Source of the DNA: JAJPHW01 sp963799065
GTDB taxonomy: Bacteria; Acidobacteriota; Terriglobia; Terriglobales; Acidobacteriaceae
Reading direction: 5' to 3'
Length of the DNA: 64,000 nt
Assembly (NCBI GenBank): GCA_963799065.1
Contig: CAWCVJ010000001.1
Coordinates: 2,294,001 to 2,358,000 of the forward strand
The notes beneath the pieces are model-generated. The model searched no databases, was not told where the DNA came from, and was given only the letters and a program-made list of their open reading frames with translations. Numbering within the stretch: the first letter of the stretch is position 1; the number at the start of each line of letters is the position of its first letter. Below are positions 35,913-44,159 of the stretch, one piece after another. The position numbers and the translations under genes were made by a program.

Positions 35913-36836
35913 CTAATCTCGCAGGCGCTTTCCAGTCATCTCGATAAATACATCCTCGAGCGTCGGCTTCTTCAAATACACGTCGACCAATTCAATGCCG
36001 CTCTGATCAATCCACTTGATCAATTCCACCAGAGTGGTTGCGGGGCGGCGCGAAATTACGGTCAAGGTCCGTCCCGTATCGTCGACCCGGCTTTCAATTG
36101 CTGCCGCCCATACCGGACGCTGCGCGGGAATCTGCGCGCCACATGTCACCACAATATTCGACGCCGTTTTGCTCTGCTGCTGCAAGTTGCGCGGGGTGTC
36201 GATGGCGATGATTTTACCTTGATCGACAATCGCCACCCGGTCGCACAATCGCTCGGCTTCTTCGATGTAATGCGTGGTCAGAACAATCGTCTTCTTCTCC
36301 GAGCGCAATTGCTCCAGCAGCAGATGAATCTCAGCCCGCACTTGAGGATCGAGGCCAGTCGTGGGTTCGTCCAGAAAAAGTAAGGAGGGGTCGTTCACCA
36401 TCGCAAGCGCCAGCGCCAAGCGTTGTTTCTGTCCGCCCGATAAAGTGCCGTAAAAAGCCTCGCGCTTTTCCGTCAACTGCAAGCGCTTGAGCAATAAATC
36501 CGACGAAACGGTTCGACTGTAAAGCGACCCAAACATGTGCAGCGCCTCAATCACGCGCATCTTCTCCGGCAGGTTTGTGGCTTGCAAACAAACTCCGATG
36601 CGGTCTTTCAGCTGCAAAGTCTGCTTGTCGGGATCGAAGCCCAGAACCTTGACATTTCCGGCAGTACGTACCCGCAGTCCCTCGAGAATCTCTACGGTGC
36701 TCGTCTTCCCTGCCCCATTGGGCCCGAGCAGACCAAAAACTTCCCCGGCCTGAATTTCAAAATCGATGCCGCGCACTGCTTCCACTTCGCCGTAAGACTT
36801 GCGCAGGTTTTGTACGGAGATGACAGGTTCACTCAT
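35913..36836 (-). CDS. ABC transporter ATP-binding protein (ABC-2 type)
   Basis: A 307-residue ATPase starting at ATG 36836. Walker A is GLLGPNGAGKTSTVEI, the signature loop is LSGGQKQRLALALAMV, Walker B LLFLDEPTTGLDP, the switch His is in VLTTHYIEEAERL. The C-terminal ~80 residues form the DrrA-type accessory domain (RTLTVISRRPATTLVELIKW). It is the first gene of a two-gene minus-strand operon with the permease-amidohydrolase fusion, 21 bases downstream, and powers that transporter. Confidence 0.95.
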   Translation of the reverse strand: MSEPVISVQNLRKSYGEVEAVRGIDFEIQAGEVFGLLGPNGAGKTSTVEILEGLRVRTAGNVKVLGFDPDKQTLQLKDRIGVCLQATNLPEKMRVIEALHMFGSLYSRTVSSDLLLKRLQLTEKREAFYGTLSGGQKQRLALALAMVNDPSLLFLDEPTTGLDPQVRAEIHLLLEQLRSEKKTIVLTTHYIEEAERLCDRVAIVDQGKIIAIDTPRNLQQQSKTASNIVVTCGAQIPAQRPVWAAAIESRVDDTGRTLTVISRRPATTLVELIKWIDQSGIELVDVYLKKPTLEDVFIEMTGKRLRD

Positions 36837-37054
36837 GGGCAGAACTCTTAGCCTAACGGAGGGCATCGCGCACGTCAAAGCGCGCCAGCCGCTTCACGGA
36901 ACCGGAGCGGGCCGATTCGTTCGTTAAGTTCGCTTCTCAAGAAATCCGCATGGGACAGGACTGAGGGCCCGCGCCCTCTGGACACTTTGGATTTACCCGC
37001 CGCGATGCTATATTACTATTGCATCCGGTGACGTGACGCCAGTCCCCGCCCTCA

Positions 37055-37130
<76 letters not shown>

Positions 37131-37173
37131 TTCTTTTGCCCGCATAAACACTCGCGATTTCCATTTTCAGTAA

Positions 37174-37218
37174 CCCGATTGTCCTAGATTTGTACTAGGT
37201 CGGGCGACCGGAATCGGG
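37174..37218. repeat. Nested inverted repeats upstream of the integrase
   Basis: An outer pair CCCGATT (37174-37180) / AATCGGG (37212-37218) encloses an inner perfect pair CCTAG (37183-37187) / CTAGG (37195-37199). They lie between the tRNA 3' end and the integrase start, where recombinase arm sites, excisionase sites or the int promoter operator are expected. Confidence 0.5.
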
Positions 37219-37271
37219 AGATTTCTCCGTTTCGCAGTATTAGGCGTTGGAGCCTCAAAACGGAGAACCCA

Positions 37272-38483
37272 ATGGAAATCACCACGTACCGCCGCCACTC
37301 GGCGAATTGCAAGCACAAGGACGACCGCTACCACCCCCGGTGCGGATGCTCACTCTGGTTTCAGTTCAACTGGTCGGGGCCGAACACGACGCTGGGCGGG
37401 AACAAGCTTCATCGTGGGCAGAACAAGTGGTCTGCCGAGACCCGCATCTGGTCGGAAGCGCAAACGAATAAGAGGCAACTCGACTCCGAGCTTACAGCCT
37501 TGCTGGAGGGCAAGCCCGTCCGCCAAAACGTTACCGTTCAGGCTGCCGTCGAGGAGTGGCTGAAATTCAAAGAGCAGAACAGAATCGGGATCAAGAAGGC
37601 AAAACTCATGAGCGACAAGCTCGTTGCATGGTGCAAGGAAAACGACGTGATCTTTTTGACTGCCCTCACCCCTGAACGGGCGATGAGGTTCCGCACCAGC
37701 CTGCCGTATCGCACGGGCGACAGCAGTAGCCTTTCGGTTCATTGGGCAGTCATCGCCGGATTCTTCAGTTGGGCGGTAGGTATGGGTTACATCGAAAAGA
37801 ACCCGAATCCGGACACCCGCATCTTCCCGCAGTTCCGGATCAAATATGAACAGAGGGAAGTCGTTCCACCTACCAAGCAGGAAATGGAAAAGGTGCTTGC
37901 GACGGCGACCGGGCGGGTCGGTGTCCTCGTCCGCCTAATGCGTGAATCAGCAATGGCGATTGTGGATGCTCACAAATTCGGCATGTCGCTGAGTGATGGC
38001 AAGAAGTACGGCGTTTCGCAGCCGGAACGTCGCCCGGTCGTGCAAGACGGAACGTTGATTCGTGGCAATCGGACGAAGACAAATGAACGCTACCGAGTTC
38101 GCATCAGCCAATCTCTGGCTGAACAGCTTGAGGCTTTGGCTTCTCCGGCTTTCCCGGACACGTATGTGAAGTGGCGTGAGGACGTGAATAAGGTGATCCG
38201 TCGATCAGGAGTGAAAATGACGCCGCACGGATTCCGCCACTACCGAATTACTGAATTGCTGGCTGCGGGTGTCCGTGTCGAGGACGTGGCTGACATGGTG
38301 GGCACGTCTCCCAAGGAGATTCGCAAGACCTATCGCCATTGGATCAAAGAAGCGGAAGACAGGCTTGATGAAGTTCAACGTCAGGCGTGGCTTGCCCAAG
38401 GCTTGGACAAGAACGGGAATCCGAAAGCAGATCAGGTTCCGTCAGACGAGAATGGCGATCCCCAGCCGAATCGCCTTCAGTGA
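37272..38483 (+). CDS. Tyrosine recombinase (island integrase)
   Basis: A 403-residue integrase starting at ATG 37272 with GGAGA upstream. The N-terminal ~60 residues are a Cys/His-containing arm-binding region (YRRHSANCKHKDDRYHPRCG, CSLWFQF), a core-binding helical domain follows (VEEWLKFKEQNRIGIKKAK), and the catalytic domain has Arg about 224 (LMRESAMAIVD), His about 319 and Arg 322 (TPHGFRHYRITELLA) and the nucleophile Tyr about 354 (IRKTYRHWIKEAE). It presumably catalysed insertion of the downstream island at tRNA-Asn. The 3' end meets a truncated minus-strand gene head-on with no spacer. Confidence 0.93.
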   Translation: MEITTYRRHSANCKHKDDRYHPRCGCSLWFQFNWSGPNTTLGGNKLHRGQNKWSAETRIWSEAQTNKRQLDSELTALLEGKPVRQNVTVQAAVEEWLKFKEQNRIGIKKAKLMSDKLVAWCKENDVIFLTALTPERAMRFRTSLPYRTGDSSSLSVHWAVIAGFFSWAVGMGYIEKNPNPDTRIFPQFRIKYEQREVVPPTKQEMEKVLATATGRVGVLVRLMRESAMAIVDAHKFGMSLSDGKKYGVSQPERRPVVQDGTLIRGNRTKTNERYRVRISQSLAEQLEALASPAFPDTYVKWREDVNKVIRRSGVKMTPHGFRHYRITELLAAGVRVEDVADMVGTSPKEIRKTYRHWIKEAEDRLDEVQRQAWLAQGLDKNGNPKADQVPSDENGDPQPNRLQ

Positions 38484-38752
38484 TCTTCCTGCGGGCCGCA
38501 GCGGACATCGTCCTCTTCTTGGGCATGGTGACAACGTTCTGCTTCTGCCCGCCTGTCCCGCGTACCTTCGCCGATCTTGCTCTCTGGGCAGCCCCGATCC
38601 TCGCCCTTCCTGCTGCTGAAATCTTGCGCTTAGTTTCCTCTACCATGAGAGTCGCCACTGAGCGCGGCGAGAGCCGCGTCAAGTTGCTGGAGAGTTCGCG
38701 CCGCCTGATCCCGTTCTTTCCGCAACTGCTGGACAACACCAGCCAAGTTCAT
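38482..38752 (-). pseudogene. Frameshifted, truncated small basic repeat protein
   Basis: From ATG 38752 (ribosome site GGCGAGGAG) the frame reads MNLAGVVQQLRKERDQAART and LQQLDAALAALSGDSHGRGN, then stops. A neighbouring frame continues with KRKISAAGRARIGAAQRARS, AKVRGTGGQKQNVV and a second copy of the motif, KKRTMSAAARRKI, before running into the integrase 3' end. A coiled-coil start followed by tandem Lys/Arg-rich (M/I)SAAxRxxI repeats is a pattern I recall from small acidobacterial proteins, possibly DNA-binding. Here a frameshift near 38,640 and the loss of the C-terminus make it a relic. Confidence 0.65.
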
Positions 38753-38947
38753 TGAATTCTCCTCGGCGAGGATTGTACCAATGGGGCGCTAGGAAGCCGA
38801 TTCTGGGGCGATTTTGGCAGCCGGACGGGGTTCCGGTCGGTCGAGGCGTTTCTGAGGCGCGGCAGGGTTTTGTGACCACCTCCACCACCAACCCTTGAGC
38901 CGCTGTGACTCTTCTGGTCACCTTTCATATCCTCGCGTTTTGCCGGT

Positions 38948-39934
38948 CTATGTGACTGTCGATTGCTTAGCAGATTGGGGTTTGGCTACTTGTTCCCTCG
39001 CCCTCCTCGACTCGTCGTATTCGGCTTGCCACTTCCTGTATTTCTCCGCTTCAGCCAGTGCTGCCTTGCCTTCCGGGGTTTTTTCCCATGCGTCATCTGG
39101 CTCTTTACCGGGGTCAAGCCAGTACGGTCGCGTCTCGCCTTTCCACGAAACAAACTCTTCAGTGCAGTCGAGGCAACAGAGGCGGTTTGCATCATCGACC
39201 GTCGTTTGCTTCACGTCCACGTAGAGCGCATGCACACGATGCGAAATGAGCAGCAGGTGTTGCGGGGTCAAGGGCAGACTTATCTCGATTCTGGGCTGTG
39301 ACAGGCTGGGATAACGCAGACCCGGTGGTAGCCTGTGCGCACCCGGAACGTTCCATACGCAGGGGTTGTCGGACGTGACGAAGCCGACTTCGTCGTCAGT
39401 GACCAAGATGCTCATCGGCATCTTGAAAAGCATGGGAGCCAGAACTTCGATTCCTGATTCGACCAGATAAGGGTGTGCGTGCTTCACCATGTCTGCGGTT
39501 TCGAGCGACTTCGCTGGTGGTGCGTTTCGCTCCTTCTCCAACGCGACTACTTGTTTGTGAACGCCCTCGTGGAATTCCTTCCAATGCTCTCCCATCGCAA
39601 CCGAGCGGGTGTGCATCGCTGCCGTGAACAAACAAAGACGCGCCTTGTCGAGCGGTGTCAGCCGTTCGCGTCGCCGAATCCTGCCCACCACATTCACGAA
39701 TAGGTTCTCGATTCCAGCAAGAGTGTCTTCGATGACCAGATTACGGTCGCCGTTTGGCATGGTGATCGTGTATCGGTTGTTTGCTGTGAACGATTTTTCG
39801 GGCGACTTATTTTTCTTCTTGCTGCCATCCCTGCTGATGCGCCAAATATACGGACTTTGCCCCGCTGGTGTGCGCGGGTCGCACCACGATTTCAGGTAGC
39901 AATTCGGAATGATGTGTTGCTTCTTGTGCTTCAT
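38948..39934 (-). CDS. DUF4238 domain protein
   Basis: A 328-residue protein. The start MKHKKQHIIPNCYLKSWCD matches the HHxIPxxYLxxF opening of DUF4238, and VTSDNPCVWNVPGAH with ISLPLTPQHLLLISH fits the conserved C-terminal part. DUF4238 has no established reaction; it recurs in accessory and defence regions. The last ~60 residues are charged and helical (EGKAALAEAEKYRKWQAEYD). It starts 2 bases after the stop of the deaminase-like gene, so the two are translated from one message. Only two genes are in this unit. Confidence 0.82.
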   Translation of the reverse strand: MKHKKQHIIPNCYLKSWCDPRTPAGQSPYIWRISRDGSKKKNKSPEKSFTANNRYTITMPNGDRNLVIEDTLAGIENLFVNVVGRIRRRERLTPLDKARLCLFTAAMHTRSVAMGEHWKEFHEGVHKQVVALEKERNAPPAKSLETADMVKHAHPYLVESGIEVLAPMLFKMPMSILVTDDEVGFVTSDNPCVWNVPGAHRLPPGLRYPSLSQPRIEISLPLTPQHLLLISHRVHALYVDVKQTTVDDANRLCCLDCTEEFVSWKGETRPYWLDPGKEPDDAWEKTPEGKAALAEAEKYRKWQAEYDESRRAREQVAKPQSAKQSTVT

Positions 39935-39936
39935 AG

Positions 39937-41331
39937 TCAGGCGGACTCCGGCGTCGGTTCTGGAATCCGCTTCTGCGCCCAGCCCAGCCTGAGACCGCCA
40001 GATTTCTGAACATCCCGCTCGAAGGTGACGTCGGTTTGGAACCAGTTGTTGTTGGAATCCCTGTACGTAATGGGAACTGTGATGCTCGGTATGCCTCGCT
40101 CCCGCATGAAATCAAACAATGCGCTTCCAAACGTCCCGCCTAACCTCGCTTCCAAGAACGCGGGATAGAATGCCTCCCCATCGCGTTTGGTCAACCGTTC
40201 GGTCTGTCCTCCGTGGAACGCTAGTTTTGCGCCATCTTTAAGTGGAATGTTGTGAATCGTCATGTCGTAGGCGGGCTGCTCGCCATCATTGACGACGCCG
40301 AGTCCGGTGTACCCCATGTGATCCTTTAGAACGCCCTTCCCGTAGCGATTGGGAACTATGATGGGTCTAGCTGCTGGGAGTTCCGGTTCCTCGACTCGCC
40401 GAGCATCTCCCGCGTCACGGTTCAAATAAGCGTATGGCTTTGCTGCTTCGCGAACCCTATCGCAGCTATCTTGAACTTGCTCTGCCGCGATCTTCATGGT
40501 GTCTAAATCGTGCCCGGCTGTCAGCCTATCGAGGCTGATGTTTATATTCGCAAGTTCGTCCTTAGCCACGCTAGCGAGGTCGGAGGGTAGATCATAGTCG
40601 CGCTCGAAAATCTCCGATGCCATCCCGATCTTGTCAAAAATCTCTTTCTCTTCAGCAATGACGTCACGAACCGCCTGCGCGACTCCATACCGCGAATGCA
40701 GTTCGACGTATGCCCAACCTGCTTTTTCTATATCTCGCGACGCGTCAGATAACCGCCTCGCTGCTTCGGTCTCCGGCGAAATAGCAGCCAGACTGCGCTT
40801 GCTGCCTTGATTATCAGAAGCACTGGCTCGATGCTCCGTGGCTTCTTTCTCACGTATGAAATCGCGGTTTAGTTCCTCGATCTCTGTCATCAAGTCGTGA
40901 TCGAACAGTTCCGTCGCTATGCCCGCCTTTCTCAAGGCTCTCTGCCCTCGACCGCTTATTCGGTCATCAGGATCAAGCATGCCGATCACGACGCGAGCAA
41001 CTTTCCTCTCCGCTAGGCGAATTGCGCAAGGAACCTTGGGATGGTTCCTCGAAGTACATGGTTCCAGAGTGGTGTAGACAGTCGAACCAGCCAGCGAGAC
41101 GTCGGCGAGCTTCTTTTCAAGCGCAATAAATTCACCGTGGCACTGGGGGAATTCGCCACGATGGGCGGTCGCGAGAACACGTCCATCTTTGACGACAACG
41201 ACACCAACCCTTGGGTGAATGCGCTCGTCCTCCGGCACGCTCTTCCGCGCTTCCTCGATGGCGAGGCGAGCAAATCGCCTATCATCGCTCTCGGCGGACG
41301 TGGCTGATGCTGCTGTTTTGTCGTCAGTCAT
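39937..41331 (-). CDS. Cytidine-deaminase-like protein with helical and beta-rich C-terminal domains
   Basis: A 464-residue protein starting at ATG 41331. Residues ~15-155 are a zinc deaminase of the CMP/dCMP-RibD type: HxE motif in PQCHGEFIALEKK, zinc Cys pair in LEPCTSRNHPKVPCAIR, and the DPDDRISGRGQRALRKAGI segment typical of RibD-like folds. A helical linker follows (about 170-310), then a beta-rich domain (VLKDHMGYTGLGVVNDGEQP; GIPSITVPITYRDSNNNW). It may deaminate a nucleotide or a base in nucleic acid. Pairing with DUF4238 in a defence-type island suggests an anti-phage role, which is inference. The promoter region is shared with the divergent gene at 41,440. Confidence 0.8.
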   Translation of the reverse strand: MTDDKTAASATSAESDDRRFARLAIEEARKSVPEDERIHPRVGVVVVKDGRVLATAHRGEFPQCHGEFIALEKKLADVSLAGSTVYTTLEPCTSRNHPKVPCAIRLAERKVARVVIGMLDPDDRISGRGQRALRKAGIATELFDHDLMTEIEELNRDFIREKEATEHRASASDNQGSKRSLAAISPETEAARRLSDASRDIEKAGWAYVELHSRYGVAQAVRDVIAEEKEIFDKIGMASEIFERDYDLPSDLASVAKDELANINISLDRLTAGHDLDTMKIAAEQVQDSCDRVREAAKPYAYLNRDAGDARRVEEPELPAARPIIVPNRYGKGVLKDHMGYTGLGVVNDGEQPAYDMTIHNIPLKDGAKLAFHGGQTERLTKRDGEAFYPAFLEARLGGTFGSALFDFMRERGIPSITVPITYRDSNNNWFQTDVTFERDVQKSGGLRLGWAQKRIPEPTPESA

Positions 41332-41350
41332 GCACGAGTCTCTTTCGCTG

Positions 41351-41436
41351 CGTACAATACTGCGCTTACTAAGTGTACTGCCCAGCCCCTTCCGCATCAT
41401 GCCACGACGTTCGTACAACTTCTATAATCTTGTACG
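41351..41436. promoter_or_regulatory. Divergent promoter with three CGTACAA half-sites
   Basis: CGTACAA occurs at 41351-41357 and 41412-41418, and inverted as TTGTACG at 41430-41436. The last two form a 7-base-arm inverted repeat whose 11-base spacer contains a perfect -10 box TATAAT (41423-41428). Transcription from that box would start about 41,435, so the gene at 41,440 would be nearly leaderless. The first half-site overlaps a TATTGT -10-like box for the deaminase gene. One regulator could therefore control both directions; its identity is unknown. Confidence 0.6.
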
Positions 41437-41439
41437 CAA

Positions 41440-41733
41440 ATGACGCTTGACGAATTTCGCCAGTCCCTCACCGCAACCGAGCCGCCAGCCGGACTAACAC
41501 ACGCGCTCGTGGGATTGTGGTGGGATGCCAAGGGCGATTGGACGCGAGCGCACGAATCGGCGCAAGAGGACGAAGGCGCAGAGGGTGCGTGGGTGCATGC
41601 CTACTTGCATCGCAAGGAAGGCGACCAGAGCAATGCCGCTTACTGGTATAGCCGGACGGGCAAGCCCGTGTGCCGGGAGTCGCTCGATGCGGAGTGGGAT
41701 AGCATCGTGACGCATCTGATAGGAACGATATAA
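41440..41733 (+). CDS. Small conserved protein of unknown function
   Basis: A 97-residue acidic, tryptophan-rich protein (ALVGLWWDAKGDWTRAHESA, AYLHRKEGDQSNAAYWYSRT). I recall widely spread homologues of this size in bacterial genomes without assigned function; the WYSRTG end is like a single TPR/Sel1-type helix pair. No Shine-Dalgarno precedes ATG 41440 and a TATAAT box lies 12 bases upstream, so it is probably read from a leaderless message. It is divergent from the deaminase gene and 125 bases upstream of hsdM. Confidence 0.8.
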   Translation: MTLDEFRQSLTATEPPAGLTHALVGLWWDAKGDWTRAHESAQEDEGAEGAWVHAYLHRKEGDQSNAAYWYSRTGKPVCRESLDAEWDSIVTHLIGTI

Positions 41734-41858
41734 CCCCACGATGTGAAAACCACGCTTGGTGCCCGGTCACATCGCACCCACCCAGCCCCTGTGCGATAAT
41801 TCGATTTCTTCCCCCAAGAACATTTGTTCGCGTGCTGGCAGCGCTAGAAGACGCACAC

Positions 41859-44159
41859 ATGGATCAGACCACACACAATAAAATCGTATCCTTCATTTGG
41901 GGCATCGCTGACGACGTTTTACGCGACCTGTTCAAACGGGGCAAGTATCCCGACGTGATTCTGCCAATGTGCGTTCTGCGTCGTTTGGATGCTGTGCTAG
42001 AGCCGACGAAGAAGGCTGTCCTCGAAACCAAGGATATGCTCGACAAAGCGGGTATCACTGAGCAGCACGTCGCGCTCTGCGATGCCTCCAAGCATCCTTT
42101 TTACAACACTTCCAAGTTCACGCTCCGTGATCTCAAGTCTCGTGCCAGTCAGCAGCAGTTGCTCGCGGATTTTGAAGATTACCTGAACGGGTTCTCAGAG
42201 AATGTCCGGGACATTCTCGACAATTTCAAATTTCACAACCAGCTTTCTACGCTTTCCAAGTCCGATTCTCTTGGCACGCTCATCGGCAAATTTCTCGACC
42301 CGGAAATTGATCTCAGTCCCGCAGGAATCGACAACCATTCCATGGGCACGGTCTTCGAGGAGCTTGTCCGCAAGTTCAACGAAGAAAATAATGAGGAAGC
42401 CGGGGAGCACTGGACTCCGAGGGATGCCGTTAAGCTCATGGCGAATCTGATCTTCCTGCCGATTGCCGACAAGATTCAATCAGGCTCGTATCTGCTCTAC
42501 GATTGCGCTTGCGGCACCGGCGGCATGCTTACCGTCGCGGAAGAAACACTACGAGACTTGGGGAAGAAACAAAACCACCAAGTCGTCGCCCACCTCTACG
42601 GTCAGGAAATCAATCCTGAAACCTACGCGATCTGCAAGTCGGACATGCTCATTAAAGGCGAAGGCGAAAGTGCTGACCACATCGTCGGCGGCGCGGAATA
42701 TTCTACGCTCTCGAATGACGCTTTCCGTGCGCAAGAATTCGACTTCCTGCTTGCCAATCCGCCTTACGGGAAGAGTTGGAAGAAAGATTTGGAGCACATG
42801 GGCGGCAAGGACGGAATGCGCGATCCCCGCTTTCGCGTCATGCACGACGGCGAGGAGCTATCCCTCGTTACCCGCTCCAGCGACGGTCAGTTGCTTTTCC
42901 TCGCGAACATGGCGTCCAAGATGAATCACAAGACGCCGCTGGGCAGCCGCGTTGCGGAGGTTCATAACGGCTCGTCTCTCTTCACCGGTGACGCCGGGCA
43001 AGGCGAAAGCAATATCCGGCGTTGGTTGATCGAGAACGACTGGCTGGAAGCCATCGTCGCCTTACCGCTGAACATGTTTTATAACACCGGCATTGCCACT
43101 TACGTCTGGGTGCTCAGCAATCGCAAGCCGGAGCACCGCAAAGGTAAGGTTCAGCTCATCGACGCCACGCAATGGTTCAAGCCCCTCCGCAAGAACCTCG
43201 GCAAGAAGAACTGCGAGCTTTCGCCGGAAGACATCCAGCGCATCTGCGATGCCCACCGCGCATTCAAAGAGACTGAACAGTCGAAGGTCTTTCCCAATGC
43301 CGCGTTCGGCTATTGGAAGGTGACCGTCGAACGTCCGCTTCGCCTGCACAGCCAGCTTTCGGTGAAATCTATCGAGTCTCTACGCTTCGCTTCCGGTGAC
43401 GAAGAACTCCGCAGCGAATTCTATGAACAGCTCGGCGAGGCACTTTTCGAGGATTTTGCCAGCGTGCAGGCGAAGCTGGAGACAGTCGTCAACGAATGGG
43501 GCAATGGCGATGACGATGAGGAAGCCGAAGAAGGCGCAGCTAAGAAAGGCTTGTCCGATAAGAAAAAGAAGAAGCTCCTCGACGCGAGGACTTGGGAGCG
43601 CGACGGCAGACTCATGACCGCCGCCGACGCACTACGCCGTGAACTGGGTGACAGCCTATTTGAAGACCACAATGTCTTCCGCGACCGCGTGGCAGGTGCG
43701 CTCGACAAGCTAGAGGTCAGACTCAGTGCGTCCGACTTGAAGGTCATTTTGCGAGCCGTCAGTTGGCGTGTGGAAACGGCTCCCCCCGTCATCGCCAAGG
43801 TTCACAAGCCCAGCAAGACCAAGGCTGATCCGTTGCACGGATTTTACGAAACAACCGTGGACGGAAAGAAATTCGTAGTGGAATATGAGCCTGACTCAGA
43901 CCTGCGCGACACTGAGCAGGTTCCGCTGCTGGAGGAAGGCGGCATCGAGGCATTCATTCGCCGTGAAGTGCTTCCCCATACGCCGGATGCGTGGATCGAC
44001 GAATCCGCTACTAAGATCGGCTATGAGATTTCCTTCACCCGCCACTTCTACAAACCGCAGCCTCTCCGCTCACTCGACGAGATTAGAGCTGACATTGTGG
44101 CGTTGGAAAAGCAAACAGGAGGCTTGCTCGATGAGATTGTGAAGGGCGAAACGAAATGA
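41859..44159 (+). CDS. hsdM: Type I restriction-modification methyltransferase subunit
   Basis: A 766-residue protein, start taken at ATG 41859 (MDQTTHNKIVSFIWGIADDV); a GTG nine codons earlier is possible. The HsdM N-terminal helical domain (about 1-150) precedes the adenine methyltransferase core with SAM motif YDCACGTGGMLTVAEE and catalytic NPPYGKSW. It methylates adenine in the site chosen by HsdS. At ~766 residues it is longer than the usual ~500; the extra C-terminal ~270 residues include a charged linker (GDDDEEAEEGAAKKGLSDKK) and a conserved tail present in this subtype. First gene of a four-gene ATGA-coupled operon. Confidence 0.95.
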   Translation: MDQTTHNKIVSFIWGIADDVLRDLFKRGKYPDVILPMCVLRRLDAVLEPTKKAVLETKDMLDKAGITEQHVALCDASKHPFYNTSKFTLRDLKSRASQQQLLADFEDYLNGFSENVRDILDNFKFHNQLSTLSKSDSLGTLIGKFLDPEIDLSPAGIDNHSMGTVFEELVRKFNEENNEEAGEHWTPRDAVKLMANLIFLPIADKIQSGSYLLYDCACGTGGMLTVAEETLRDLGKKQNHQVVAHLYGQEINPETYAICKSDMLIKGEGESADHIVGGAEYSTLSNDAFRAQEFDFLLANPPYGKSWKKDLEHMGGKDGMRDPRFRVMHDGEELSLVTRSSDGQLLFLANMASKMNHKTPLGSRVAEVHNGSSLFTGDAGQGESNIRRWLIENDWLEAIVALPLNMFYNTGIATYVWVLSNRKPEHRKGKVQLIDATQWFKPLRKNLGKKNCELSPEDIQRICDAHRAFKETEQSKVFPNAAFGYWKVTVERPLRLHSQLSVKSIESLRFASGDEELRSEFYEQLGEALFEDFASVQAKLETVVNEWGNGDDDEEAEEGAAKKGLSDKKKKKLLDARTWERDGRLMTAADALRRELGDSLFEDHNVFRDRVAGALDKLEVRLSASDLKVILRAVSWRVETAPPVIAKVHKPSKTKADPLHGFYETTVDGKKFVVEYEPDSDLRDTEQVPLLEEGGIEAFIRREVLPHTPDAWIDESATKIGYEISFTRHFYKPQPLRSLDEIRADIVALEKQTGGLLDEIVKGETK

